From Bauldia sp. (lineage in GTDB: Bacteria; Pseudomonadota; Alphaproteobacteria; Rhizobiales; Kaistiaceae), in NCBI GenBank assembly GCA_026126025.1, contig JAHCJZ010000015.1:1-44197 (forward strand): DNA of 44,197 nucleotides. The letters are read 5' to 3'. Positions 35,639-44,076 of the stretch are shown here, one piece after another. The notes below the pieces were generated by a model that did not search any database, had not been told where the DNA came from, and worked only from the letters and a program-made list of their open reading frames with translations. The translations under genes and the position numbers were made by a program. Position 1 is the stretch's first letter. Each line of letters begins with the position of its first letter.

Positions 35639-38600
35639 ACGGTTCCGCGCCGCGCCTGCCTTGGCGCCCCTTAAGGCATTCCAGCGCCGCACCGTCGATT
35701 ATGTTTTCGACCGGCTCTACGGCCCGGATGATCCTGTCCACCAGTTCCTGGTCGCCGACGAGGTGGGGCTCGGCAAAACCATGGTCGCCCGCGGCGTCAT
35801 CGCCCAGATGATCGAGCATCTGTGGGACAGCGTCGAGCGGATCGACATCCTCTACATCTGCTCGAATCAGGCGATCGCGGCACAAAACCTAAACCGGCTG
35901 AACGTCCTCGGCCGGCGGGAACTGGCCCTGCCGACCCGGATGACGCTGATACCGCTACAACTGCGGGACCAGGAGGGACTCGACGCCAACAAAGTCAACT
36001 TCATCAGCCTCACTCCCGGCACCACATTCGATCTCCGATCGGCGACCGGCGTAACGCAAGAACGCGCGCTGTTGCTGCACCTGCTGAAGGATCTCGTCTC
36101 GCATCCGCGCGGCCTCCACAATCTGTTGCAGGTGACCGCCGGCGTTGACGGCTGGAACTGGGCCGTCGGCAGCATGGATCTACGCGGCGTCGACACGCGC
36201 ATCATCGAACGCTTCCGCCGCGATGTGCAGGCAGATCGCGATCTCTTCCAGGAGTTGGAGCGCGTTTGTGAGATGTTCCCGCGTCGGCGGGACACATATC
36301 CGTGGGAAATGACCCAACCCCGCAACAGCTTGGTAGCAAGGTTGCGCGCGAAGCTGTCCCACGCCTGCGTGGATGCGCTTCAGCCTGATCTGATCATCAT
36401 GGACGAGTTTCAGCGCTTCCGCGACCTACTGCACGGCGACAGCGACGCCGCGATCCTGGCGCGCGAACTGTTCGACTATTCCGGCTGCGACGGTCACGCC
36501 GCCAGAACCCTGCTCCTGTCCGCGACGCCCTATCGCATGCTGACCCTTGCCGGTGACGAGCCCGACGAAGGCGATCACTATCAGGACTTCCTGGAGACGT
36601 TGAGTTTTCTCTACGGCCGCGACAGGGGGCCGGAGGTAGCCACGACGCTGGCCCGCGAGATGCGCGCCTTCCGCGGGTTCCTGCACGGCTTGCCCGCGTC
36701 ACATGCCGCCGCGGTCGAGGCGCGCAAGACGGTCGAGCAACGTCTGCGCCGGGTAATTGCGCGCACCGAACGCGTCGCCAGCACCGTCGAGCGCGATTCC
36801 ATGGTGGGCGAGCCGCCCGTGGCCGTCTCGGTGGCGCCGGCCGATCTCGCGCAGGCGGCCGCGGTCTCGAATGTGGCGCGTGCGCTCGATGCCCCCGAGA
36901 TCATCGAGTATTGGAAATCAGCGCCTTATCTACTCAACTTCATGCGACACTACAGCTTGAAGCGCCTGCTGGAAGAGCGAACGAATAAGCCATCCGCAGC
37001 GCTTCGCGACGCGATTCTGGCGGCGCGGCCAGCCATGCTCGATCACGACGCGCTCGACGCCTACGCTCCGCTCGATCCGGCCAATGGTCGCATGCGTGCG
37101 ATCATGGATGACATATTCGGCGCTGGCCTTGAACAGAACCTCTGGATCCCAGCGGCCATGCCCTACTATGGCGCCCAGAGATCGGAGCCGCCGCTGACCA
37201 AGGCGCTCATCTTCTCCTCCTGGTCCATGGTGCCCGACGCCATCGCTGCGCTCCTGTCCTATGAGGCAGAACGGCGCATGGGCGTTGGCGAATCTGGCCG
37301 GCGCTATTTCGAGCATCATCGCCTGCGGCCGTTGCAGTTTCGGCAGGACCAGGGTCGACTGGCCGGACTGAGGGCGCTCCTGCTGATCTATCCGTCCCCC
37401 AAATTGGCCGAGATCGCCGATCCACTCTCGGTCTTCGCCGAGCAGAACGAAAGGCTGTCGGAGGAAGCGATGCGCGCGGCCATTGCCGACCGCCTCGAGC
37501 CGGCGCTCGACGCACTCAGACAAGTCGCCGCGCAGGATGGCGGGACTGCCGTTGCCGAATGGGCCGCCCCTGCCGTGATTGACGATCTGCTGGGCTCGCG
37601 TGCTGGCGCTTGGCTCTCGGCGCCGGGAGGCATGGCCGCCTTGGCCAGCGAGGAGGGATTTCGCGAGCACGTCGCCGAATTGAGCAGCGCCGCGAAGCAG
37701 CGTGACTTCGGCGCTCTCCCTGACGATCTTCGCGACCTGCTCGTTGACGTGGCGCTGGGGAGTCCGGCGGTGTGCGCGCTGCGCGCTCTGCGCAGGATCG
37801 CGCCGGAACTTGCTTGGGACGATCCACATTTGCTCAGCGCCGCTGCTGAGGTCGCCTGGGCGTTCCGCACGCTGTTCAACCAGCACGACGCCATCGCCCT
37901 CCTCCGGCGAGGCGCCGAAGATCGCTACTGGCATCGCGTTCTGACCTATGGCGTCGACCAGAACCTTCAAGCCGTGCTGGATGAATACGCGCACTATCTC
38001 GTCGATGCAGAAGGCTTGGGTGCCCAGCCGCCAGCAGAACGGGCGGCAGGCGTCGCCCGCGCGATGGCTGCGGCCTTGTCCATCCGCCCCTCGCAGATCG
38101 ACGTCGATGACATCCACCTTGAAGGCGACGCCCTCACGATCGGGAAATTCCAGATGCGCGGCCGTTTCGCGATGCGCCTCGCCGACTACCGGGACGAGGA
38201 AGGCGCCGTTGCGCGCCTCGGCGGCGTCAGGGACGCGTTCAATTCGCCGTTCCGGCCCTTCGTCCTCGCCACCACCTCCATTGGCCAGGAGGGGCTGGAC
38301 TTCCACCCGTATTGCTACCGCGTGTACCACTGGAATCTTCCCGGCAATCCGGTCGACCTGGAACAGCGCGAAGGGCGTGTTCACCGCTTCAAGGGACACG
38401 CCGTGCGCCTCAATCTCGCGGAGCGCCAGGCTTCCGCAATCCGAGGCAATGGCCATGCGCCGGATGACCCCTGGAAGCACATGTTCGAGCAGGCCAGAGC
38501 CGAAACCGCCGTCGACACTGACCTCATCCCCTATTGGATCTATGAAGGCTCCGTTCGCGTCGAACGGCGTGTGCCCTTGCTCCCCTTCAGCCGCGAAGTG

Positions 38601-38762
38601 ACGCGCCTGGCGTGGCTCAAACGCAGTCTCACTGTCTATCGCCTAGCCTTCGGCCAACCCCGGCAGGACGATCTGCTGGACTATCTCCAGACACTGGCGG
38701 GAGCCGGGATGGACGTCGCCGATCTGGCCGACCTGCAAATCCGTTTGGAACCTCCGGCGTAG
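35628..38762 (+). CDS. large SF2 DEAD-like helicase
   Basis: This protein of about 1044 residues has an SF2 motor at its N-terminus: Walker A DEVGLGKT (44-51), DEFQ box (259-262) and SATPY. A long helical insertion separates it from the C-terminal lobe, which has LATTSIGQEGLDFHPYC and the arginine-finger region EQREGRVHRFKGH. This split layout resembles helicases of DISARM-like and related defence loci rather than DNA-repair helicases. An ATG at 35622 lies too close to the AGGGGG site, so I chose ATG 35628, six bases after it. It ends the rightward operon. It probably translocates on incoming DNA and delivers the PLD and AddAB-like nucleases. Confidence 0.86.
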   Translation: MSNERFRAAPALAPLKAFQRRTVDYVFDRLYGPDDPVHQFLVADEVGLGKTMVARGVIAQMIEHLWDSVERIDILYICSNQAIAAQNLNRLNVLGRRELALPTRMTLIPLQLRDQEGLDANKVNFISLTPGTTFDLRSATGVTQERALLLHLLKDLVSHPRGLHNLLQVTAGVDGWNWAVGSMDLRGVDTRIIERFRRDVQADRDLFQELERVCEMFPRRRDTYPWEMTQPRNSLVARLRAKLSHACVDALQPDLIIMDEFQRFRDLLHGDSDAAILARELFDYSGCDGHAARTLLLSATPYRMLTLAGDEPDEGDHYQDFLETLSFLYGRDRGPEVATTLAREMRAFRGFLHGLPASHAAAVEARKTVEQRLRRVIARTERVASTVERDSMVGEPPVAVSVAPADLAQAAAVSNVARALDAPEIIEYWKSAPYLLNFMRHYSLKRLLEERTNKPSAALRDAILAARPAMLDHDALDAYAPLDPANGRMRAIMDDIFGAGLEQNLWIPAAMPYYGAQRSEPPLTKALIFSSWSMVPDAIAALLSYEAERRMGVGESGRRYFEHHRLRPLQFRQDQGRLAGLRALLLIYPSPKLAEIADPLSVFAEQNERLSEEAMRAAIADRLEPALDALRQVAAQDGGTAVAEWAAPAVIDDLLGSRAGAWLSAPGGMAALASEEGFREHVAELSSAAKQRDFGALPDDLRDLLVDVALGSPAVCALRALRRIAPELAWDDPHLLSAAAEVAWAFRTLFNQHDAIALLRRGAEDRYWHRVLTYGVDQNLQAVLDEYAHYLVDAEGLGAQPPAERAAGVARAMAAALSIRPSQIDVDDIHLEGDALTIGKFQMRGRFAMRLADYRDEEGAVARLGGVRDAFNSPFRPFVLATTSIGQEGLDFHPYCYRVYHWNLPGNPVDLEQREGRVHRFKGHAVRLNLAERQASAIRGNGHAPDDPWKHMFEQARAETAVDTDLIPYWIYEGSVRVERRVPLLPFSREVTRLAWLKRSLTVYRLAFGQPRQDDLLDYLQTLAGAGMDVADLADLQIRLEPPA

Positions 38763-38763
38763 C

Positions 38764-39054
38764 CCGTTTGATGAGCGCTCCATCTTCCTCTCGATCGGCT
38801 ACCGCTGCATCGCAGGACGGGCCTCGAAAAGCGCTCTTCATCAGTCACACCGCGCCACACTCGATGCCATCCGAGACGCATGCCGGGTCTATATCACGGG
38901 TCCGCTCTACGAGCTTCTCGGCGCGCAGGTCGCGGACGCCACCGATGGCGCCGGCCGGGTTGAGATCAACGAACCCAATCCCGACGGTCAGACGTTGCCC
39001 CTCTCATCCGTCCGCGAGGTCGAGCGGATCGCGAATGGAGTGCCTGCCACGTAA
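38764..39054 (+). pseudogene. start-less gene remnant after the helicase
   Basis: A frame running from the helicase end to TAA 39052-39054 reads SIFLSIGYRCIAGRASKSAL..., then TLDAIRDACRVYITGPLYEL and VEINEPNPDGQTLPLSSVRE. Third codon positions are strongly G/C in this frame from its first codons, and less so in the frame starting at ATG 38771. Yet the frame has no ATG, GTG or TTG near its left end. It may be a 5'-truncated gene remnant, or an ORF reached by a +1 shift from the helicase gene. I do not recognise the family. Confidence 0.45.
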
Positions 39055-39107
39055 AGCGCGACTACGCCCGGGGCGAAACCACCCGATCCGAAGGCGGACA
39101 ACCTAAG

Positions 39108-39638
39108 TTAAGTCCGGGCCTTCTTCCAGGGTTCGCTGTGCTTCATACCGAGCATGGCGTCGAACGCCGCCAACTTGGCCTCATCGGGCGACCCATAAGG
39201 CAGCTTTGAAGTCCGCTGATAACCGCTGGGTCGATGCTCGACTCGGCCGCCCCAGATTGATCCCTTGCGATAGATGACGACATTGAAGCCATCGCTGGTA
39301 TTGAGAAATTCATTTCCTGCCGCAGAAATGCGCCATGCTCGCTGTAGCCAGCGTACACGACGACCACGATCGTTCTTGTACTCGGCTTCGCGCTTGCGAG
39401 CGCCGACGAGATCTTCCTCCATATGGCCGGCACAGACGCAGCCAACGCGCAGGATCTCGTCGTAAGCGGGATGCTCCATCGCATGGACGAAGCGGACTTG
39501 CCGCGCCTCGCACATCTCACAGAGATGGTCTTGCTCGTCGCGTTCCTCGATGTCGACGCAACGCCAGCCCTTGTGCGGGACACCCGGCTGATTCCATTTT
39601 CCGGTTCCGGTTGTTTCGTCCGAATCCGAGCTGACCAT
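39108..39638 (-). CDS. hypothetical protein with zinc-binding pattern
   Basis: This 176-residue protein has HLCEMCEARQVRFVHAMEHP then GCVCAGHMEED, a C-x2-C ... C-x-C-x2-H arrangement suggesting a bound zinc ion at about residues 39-73. The C-terminal half, with DGFNVVIYRKGSIWGGRVEH, looks beta-rich. I do not recognise a family with a known function. It is the last gene of a four-gene minus-strand operon, starting one base after the stop of the Mrr-like gene, so it is translationally coupled to it. Confidence 0.7.
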   Translation of the reverse strand: MVSSDSDETTGTGKWNQPGVPHKGWRCVDIEERDEQDHLCEMCEARQVRFVHAMEHPAYDEILRVGCVCAGHMEEDLVGARKREAEYKNDRGRRVRWLQRAWRISAAGNEFLNTSDGFNVVIYRKGSIWGGRVEHRPSGYQRTSKLPYGSPDEAKLAAFDAMLGMKHSEPWKKART

Positions 39639-39639
39639 G

Positions 39640-40551
39640 TCAGCGCGCCTGGAACGTCAAGTCGCGCACCGGAATGTATGCGCGGTTCGTTTCTGCGGCG
39701 CGACGCGCCTTTTCCTCGAGAACCTCGATAAGCGAAACCCGCCTCGACAGCACCTCGTAAAGGTCGAGCCCGTCGATACAGATGAGGTTCGTCTGCCGGC
39801 CGCGGCTGAATGCTTCCAAGCCCTCCTGGGTGAAGCCTGAATTGCTGACAAAAAGGCCGCGCGCCCATGCTGCCTTGCCAGCAACCTTTCCGGAAAACGC
39901 CATGAGATCAGCAAAGCCGATCTGCGGCCCATGCCACTTGGCTTCGACCAGATATGTTTCGGTGTGGAGCCGAAAGCTCCCGTCGATCTGCTCGCCCACG
40001 ATGCGGAACGAGCCGCGCGGCGCGAGGTCGAACGCAGCGAACACGTCCGTGAGGAACCCCTCAAAGCGCAATCCGCGTTCCTGCGGACGCAATCCGCTCA
40101 CTTCCATCAGCCGAGTAACGAGTGCCTGCGCCGATGCCTCCGGCAAGATAACCTTGGAAGATGCGGGAGCCGCCTTCGCTGGCTCCCCAAAGCTCTTCAG
40201 GAAGGCCGGATCGAGCAGATCCGGGATCTTGAACGAAACGCCCGGAAGGGCTGCGTTCAACCGATCGATCTCGTCGCGGGTCAGAGGATTGCCCTTGCCG
40301 CGCCGCCACGTCATCGACTGGTGGACGATCGCGATGATCAATGCCGTGAAACGGTCCCGGCGGCGATCAAGGGTCAACTTCAGAAGTTCCACGATCGCCG
40401 GCCGTTTGCTTCCGCCCGTCCAGAATTCCCCGACTCCGGCTTGAGTGGCGGCTAGCGGAAAGGCCGTCTTGTTGTTGCCGCTACCGGGCAAGAACTCGTA
40501 AAGCAGGTCGGCGATAGTCTCTACAGCTTGTGCCTCCGCCAACGACAACAT
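39640..40551 (-). CDS. Mrr-like restriction endonuclease
   Basis: This 303-residue protein has an Mrr_cat-type PD-(D/E)XK domain in its C-terminal half: RFEGFL (Glu164), EQIDGSF (Asp190) and LVEAKW (Glu203, Lys205), followed by [16 protein letters not shown] and [10 protein letters not shown]. The N-terminal 120 residues are helical with a conserved [10 protein letters not shown] segment and probably recognise DNA or a partner. Mrr enzymes cut modified or stressed DNA. It is in one operon with an XRE-ImmA protein (3-base gap) and a zinc-pattern protein. No methyltransferase lies in the operon, consistent with a modification-dependent or protein-regulated nuclease. Confidence 0.82.
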   Translation of the reverse strand: MLSLAEAQAVETIADLLYEFLPGSGNNKTAFPLAATQAGVGEFWTGGSKRPAIVELLKLTLDRRRDRFTALIIAIVHQSMTWRRGKGNPLTRDEIDRLNAALPGVSFKIPDLLDPAFLKSFGEPAKAAPASSKVILPEASAQALVTRLMEVSGLRPQERGLRFEGFLTDVFAAFDLAPRGSFRIVGEQIDGSFRLHTETYLVEAKWHGPQIGFADLMAFSGKVAGKAAWARGLFVSNSGFTQEGLEAFSRGRQTNLICIDGLDLYEVLSRRVSLIEVLEEKARRAAETNRAYIPVRDLTFQAR

Positions 40552-40554
40552 CGC

Positions 40555-41667
40555 TTAGTCCTTCGACGAAACGAGTGTAAGCGACGGCCGTGACCGGCCT
40601 CCTTCGCTTCGGCGCGCAATGCCATCCAGACTTGTTAACGCCAGGCCGAACACCAACTCGTCGACATCGGTTGGATGGACCCGCAGCGCCTCGGCGATCT
40701 CCTCCTTGCTGACCCCCTCCGCCCGCAGCGCCGAGAACACCTTTTGCAGCACTTGCGAGACTTCGCGCGGTCCCCCATCAGGCTCCTTCTTGCGATATCC
40801 ACGCGACGAGATCTCAATATAGAGCTTTCGATAATGCCATTCCGAAAGGAGATCGAGCTTGTGGAGTCGGTACGTCATCGCGGCGAGTGAGACGCCCCAC
40901 GCCTTCTTCAGTCGCATTAGATTGTCGATGGTGGCGAATCTCGGCGCATTCGCCCGCACGCTCGCCGGTGGCATCAGCAATGCCGAGGCAAAGGCGTTCG
41001 CATCCTGCTCCGCCTCCTGACCGTTGGGGGCGGCATGTCGGTGTAGAACCAGGTGGCCCAACTCGTGGGCCGCATCGAAGCGCCCATGTTCGGCGGATTT
41101 GAGCGTGTTGAGAAAGACGAAGGGGCGATCGCGCCGCCACATCGAAAAGGCATCGACCTCGACCGCGTCGATCGCGAGCGAATAGACGCGCACCCCCTTT
41201 GACTCCAGCAAATGCACCATGTTCTTGATCGGAAGTTCGCCCAGTCCCCAAGCCTGACGAACAGCAGCAGCTGCGCTCTCGGGATTAGCGTCCCGACCAA
41301 GATCGGGAAGATCGGGGGGCGGCAGGTCAAAGCGTGCCTCGATCCATTCGTTGAGCAGCATAGCGACGGCGCCGCTACCAAGGGCTGTATCTCGCTGGCG
41401 CGCGGTCATCTTGGACAAGGATCGGAAGCTGGCCGTGTCGATCGCTGGCTCTTCGATATCGTCGCCGAAGAAGAACTCCTGCGGAAACTTCAGGGTGCGC
41501 GCGATGACACTTAGACGATCAGGCTCCGGATTGAACTCACCGGTCTCGTAAGCCGACACCGAGCGCAACTCGACACCGATGCTCGCCGCCAGACGCGTTT
41601 TGGTAAGTCCGCGCCGGCGGCGTGCCCACGTCAGGCGAGTCGGGTTGAAGACGTCAATGCCACTCAT
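40555..41667 (-). CDS. XRE regulator fused to ImmA/IrrE metallopeptidase
   Basis: This 370-residue protein has an N-terminal XRE helix-turn-helix (about 8-65: TRLAASIGVELRSVSAYETG) and an ImmA/IrrE zinc peptidase domain. The site is HELGH at 201-205, with the third ligand probably in the following EAEQDANAFA segment (Glu218/Glu220). In phages and ICEs such peptidases cleave repressors after DNA damage; IrrE-type proteins switch on stress genes. Here it heads toward an Mrr-like nuclease, so it may gate that nuclease. It overlaps the upstream gene as ATGA (41664-41667). Confidence 0.88.
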   Translation of the reverse strand: MSGIDVFNPTRLTWARRRRGLTKTRLAASIGVELRSVSAYETGEFNPEPDRLSVIARTLKFPQEFFFGDDIEEPAIDTASFRSLSKMTARQRDTALGSGAVAMLLNEWIEARFDLPPPDLPDLGRDANPESAAAAVRQAWGLGELPIKNMVHLLESKGVRVYSLAIDAVEVDAFSMWRRDRPFVFLNTLKSAEHGRFDAAHELGHLVLHRHAAPNGQEAEQDANAFASALLMPPASVRANAPRFATIDNLMRLKKAWGVSLAAMTYRLHKLDLLSEWHYRKLYIEISSRGYRKKEPDGGPREVSQVLQKVFSALRAEGVSKEEIAEALRVHPTDVDELVFGLALTSLDGIARRSEGGRSRPSLTLVSSKD

Positions 41668-42308
41668 GCTTTCCGCTTCACGTCGATATCGAGATCCGGA
41701 CCCACCGGCGCCACGATTTCGGTCTCGGAATCATCTAGCGGAACGGACGGCAACATGATCCGCTCCTGCCAGCGGGTGATGCGACCATCGGGCGAAATCT
41801 GGGAGGGCAACGATAGCTCACAGCGGACTTCGTTCCCGGCGCGGTGAAGCAGCAGGAACCAGGTCAACGGTCCCTCATCGCCACGCACATGGGGCATATC
41901 CGGAACCGGCAAATCCAATTCGAGCTGCACCTGATTGACCGAGATCGCGTCGGCGGTGCTGACGCCCTTCGGCGCCTTGTTGCTCACATTCGCAGTCGGT
42001 AGCCCAGTCCCAGCGTCGCCCGTCGCGACATTGATCGCCACCAAGCCGTTCGGATGGAGGACAAGGGCATAGTTCTTTTCATCGGAGCGGGTCCAGCCGA
42101 TTGGCAATAGCCCTTCACGCAAGGCCGCCACCGCCTCCATCCAGGCGGCAATTCCGATGCCGAATGGCGGGTGATTGGCGGTGAAACTGATCCAAGACAA
42201 ATACCAACGCCGTGCCGCATGCAGCAGGGGCTCTTCGGTCAGACCCATGGCGGCCAGCCGGGCGCTCACCTCGTCGGGTTCAGAATAAATGGGCAAGGTC
42301 GCAGGCAT
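41664..42308 (-). CDS. hypothetical protein, first gene of the Mrr operon
   Basis: This 214-residue protein is of no family I recognise. It starts MPATLPIYSEPDEVSARLAA, has an aromatic-rich helix pair (RRWYLSWISFTANHPPFGIG), then a beta-rich half with NYALVLHPNGLVAINVATG and LTWFLLLHRAG. No catalytic motif or export signal is visible. It is translated with the XRE-ImmA gene through an ATGA overlap, so it may be a sensor or partner in that system. Confidence 0.7.
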   Translation of the reverse strand: MPATLPIYSEPDEVSARLAAMGLTEEPLLHAARRWYLSWISFTANHPPFGIGIAAWMEAVAALREGLLPIGWTRSDEKNYALVLHPNGLVAINVATGDAGTGLPTANVSNKAPKGVSTADAISVNQVQLELDLPVPDMPHVRGDEGPLTWFLLLHRAGNEVRCELSLPSQISPDGRITRWQERIMLPSVPLDDSETEIVAPVGPDLDIDVKRKA

Positions 42309-42327
42309 CGAATCCTCCAGAAGGGCA

Positions 42328-42371
42328 GGTTCCGGTTTTTCTGCCTCAAATGAGGGAGAAAAACAAGAACC
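42328..42371. promoter_or_regulatory. nested inverted repeats before the XRE-ImmA/Mrr operon
   Basis: Outer arms GGTTCCGGTTTTT (42328-42340) and AAAAACAAGAACC (42359-42371) pair at 11 of 13 positions. They enclose a perfect repeat CCTCA-AA-TGAGG (42344-42355). The element starts 20 bases upstream of the operon's first start codon and is the obvious candidate operator for its XRE protein. Confidence 0.5.
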
Positions 42372-42448
42372 TTAGATGGCGGTCAACCAATCTGGCAGGG
42401 CCTGCAGGGTTGGGACGTCGCCCTTCGGGCCGGGCTGTCGGCAGTGCT

Positions 42449-42486
42449 GAAGCCCCGGCAAGCGGGTCTTCCCCCTTCCGGGCTTC
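42449..42486 (+). other. inverted repeat in the long ardC upstream region
   Basis: GAAGCCCCGG (42449-42458) and CCGGGCTTC (42478-42486) form an imperfect hairpin. It sits in the 270 bases between the operon operator and ardC, which contain no gene. This stretch may be part of a longer structured leader of ardC. Confidence 0.4.
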
Positions 42487-42585
42487 CATCCCTGACGTAG
42501 GGAGCTGGAAGGTTGTGTTCCTGTAGATGCAATTCTGCGCTTTTGGCCCAGATCGGGCGAAAGTGAGAGTGTGGACCGGGGTTGC

Positions 42586-42633
42586 CGTGACGGGTCGAGG
42601 GTCGGGAGAGAGGCTCCCGGCGCCCGTCGCGGA
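42586..42633 (+). ncRNA. structured leader RNA of ardC, copy 1 (radC-motif-like)
   Basis: Outer stem GACGGG (42589-42594)/CCCGTC (42623-42628) and inner stem GTCGGG (42601-42606)/CCCGGC (42616-42621) enclose the loop AGAGAGGCT. The hairpin is followed directly by the GGAG ribosome site and ATG 42642. A second copy precedes the ParB-like gene, with paired changes in the inner stem. From memory it resembles the radC RNA motif found upstream of antirestriction and DNA-handling genes. Placement suggests control of translation. Confidence 0.65.
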
Positions 42634-42641
42634 GATCCGCG

Positions 42642-43604
42642 ATGTCCAGACATGACCGCAGCGCTCGTTCCCGCTCAGACCGGGCGAACCTCTATGATGA
42701 AATCACTGGCAAGATTATCGCCGAACTGGAAGCTGGCCGCGTACCCTGGGTCCAGCCTTGGGGCACTGCAGCGGCGAAGGCGCCACTCGCGATGCCGAGG
42801 AACGCGGCCACCGGCCGAGGCTATTCCGGAATCAATGTGCTGATCCTGTGGGGCGCCGTGATCGAGCATGGCTTTCCCGGCCAAAGCTGGCTCACCTTCA
42901 GGCAGGCGCTCAGCCTTGGCGGCAATGTCCGCAAAGGCGAGCGCGGCACCACTGTCGTCTACGCCGATCGCTTCATTCCTGACGACGAGAAGAAGCGAGC
43001 CCGCGAAGCCGGTGAGGAAGCCCAAGCGATCCCCTTCCTGAAGCGCTTCACGGTGTTCAACACATCGCAGTGCGACGGACTCCCCGACGACGTCGCCGTC
43101 ATTGCGCCGCCACCGCCGCCGGGCCTGATCGAACCGCGGGTCGAGGCGCTAATCGAGGCCACAGGCATCGATTTCCGGATCGGCGGCAACCGGGCCTTCT
43201 ACATGCCGGCGCTCGACTATGTGCAGGTGCCGCCGCCGCAGGCCTATTTCGAGCCGATCAACTGGCATCGGACGGCCCTGCATGAACTCGGACACGCCAG
43301 CGGCCACCAAACCCGCCTCAACCGAGACCTGACCGGCTCCTTCGGCTCGAAGAAATACGCATTCGAGGAGTTGGTCGCGGAGATAAATTCAGCTTTCTGC
43401 TGCGCCTCGCTCGGTATCGTGCCGACCGTGCGCCATGCCGATTACATCGGCTCTTGGCTCGATGTGCTGCGCGAAGACAACCGCGCGATCGTGCGCGCCG
43501 CCTCCCAGGCGACCAAGGCCGCCGACTACCTTCTAGACTTCCTCCCCGAGGACGAACGGCCCGTGCTGGCACCGGCTCATACCGATGAGCGGGAGGCCGC
43601 ATAA
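42642..43604 (+). CDS. ArdC-type antirestriction protein with zincin domain
   Basis: This 320-residue protein starts with an ArdC-like ssDNA-binding domain (residues about 13-145: YDEITGKIIAELEAGRVPWV, YSGINVLILW, GGNVRKGERGTTVVY). It ends with a zinc metallopeptidase domain (HELGH 214-218, followed by FEELVAEINS with Glu242/Glu243 as the likely third ligand). ArdC proteins enter with conjugating ssDNA and protect the incoming element from restriction. This places the region in a conjugative-element context. It is preceded by a structured leader and overlaps the next start as TAATG. Confidence 0.9.
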   Translation: MSRHDRSARSRSDRANLYDEITGKIIAELEAGRVPWVQPWGTAAAKAPLAMPRNAATGRGYSGINVLILWGAVIEHGFPGQSWLTFRQALSLGGNVRKGERGTTVVYADRFIPDDEKKRAREAGEEAQAIPFLKRFTVFNTSQCDGLPDDVAVIAPPPPPGLIEPRVEALIEATGIDFRIGGNRAFYMPALDYVQVPPPQAYFEPINWHRTALHELGHASGHQTRLNRDLTGSFGSKKYAFEELVAEINSAFCCASLGIVPTVRHADYIGSWLDVLREDNRAIVRAASQATKAADYLLDFLPEDERPVLAPAHTDEREAA

Positions 43605-44053
43605 TGGGAACGCGCCCCCACGGTGAGCATCTGCTCAAGAATGCCGCCGGCTTCCTCGCCGACGCGCGGCACCTCGCATCGGGTGATCGCCACTCCCACG
43701 AAATCCTTCTTCACCACATCTCGTGTGCGATCGAGCTGTCGCTGAAATCTTTCCTGCAATCCTGCGGCTGGAGCGATGAACGGTGCCGGGACGAAATCCG
43801 GCACGATCTGACCAAGGCGCTGGAGGCCGCTCGATGGCTTGGTTTCCATCCGAGCCACCCCGACCTGCCTTCGCTCGTCGCGATCCTGTCGCCCTATTAT
43901 TGCCGCCACCGTCTTCGCGACCTCGCAGTGCACGAGTCGGCGCTCCTGTCACCGCAACAGGCGCTCAAGGCGACAGAGGAACTCTTGAGCGATGTTCGCG
44001 CCGCTTCTCCGAAAGGATCAAGGCTCGGCGAGCCTTCGTCGCCAAGCCCCTGA
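43604..44053 (+). CDS. HEPN-like small protein after ardC
   Basis: This 149-residue all-helical protein contains HHISCAIELSLKSFLQSCGW and IRHDLTKALEAARWLG, which resemble HEPN or nucleotidyltransferase-partner proteins. The R-x4-6-H catalytic pattern is not certain. It starts in the stop codon of ardC and is coupled to it. The C-terminus is Ser/Pro-rich. HEPN membership is a pattern judgement only, and the function is unknown. Confidence 0.6.
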   Translation: MGTRPHGEHLLKNAAGFLADARHLASGDRHSHEILLHHISCAIELSLKSFLQSCGWSDERCRDEIRHDLTKALEAARWLGFHPSHPDLPSLVAILSPYYCRHRLRDLAVHESALLSPQQALKATEELLSDVRAASPKGSRLGEPSSPSP

Positions 44054-44076
44054 GAGGAAGAGGGGCGAGGGATTTT

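Noticed and set aside
16476-38762. Assignment to BREX or DISARM
   Set aside because: No PglZ, BrxC, BrxL, DrmA or DrmB homologue; only the WYL regulator and PLD/helicase parts are similar.
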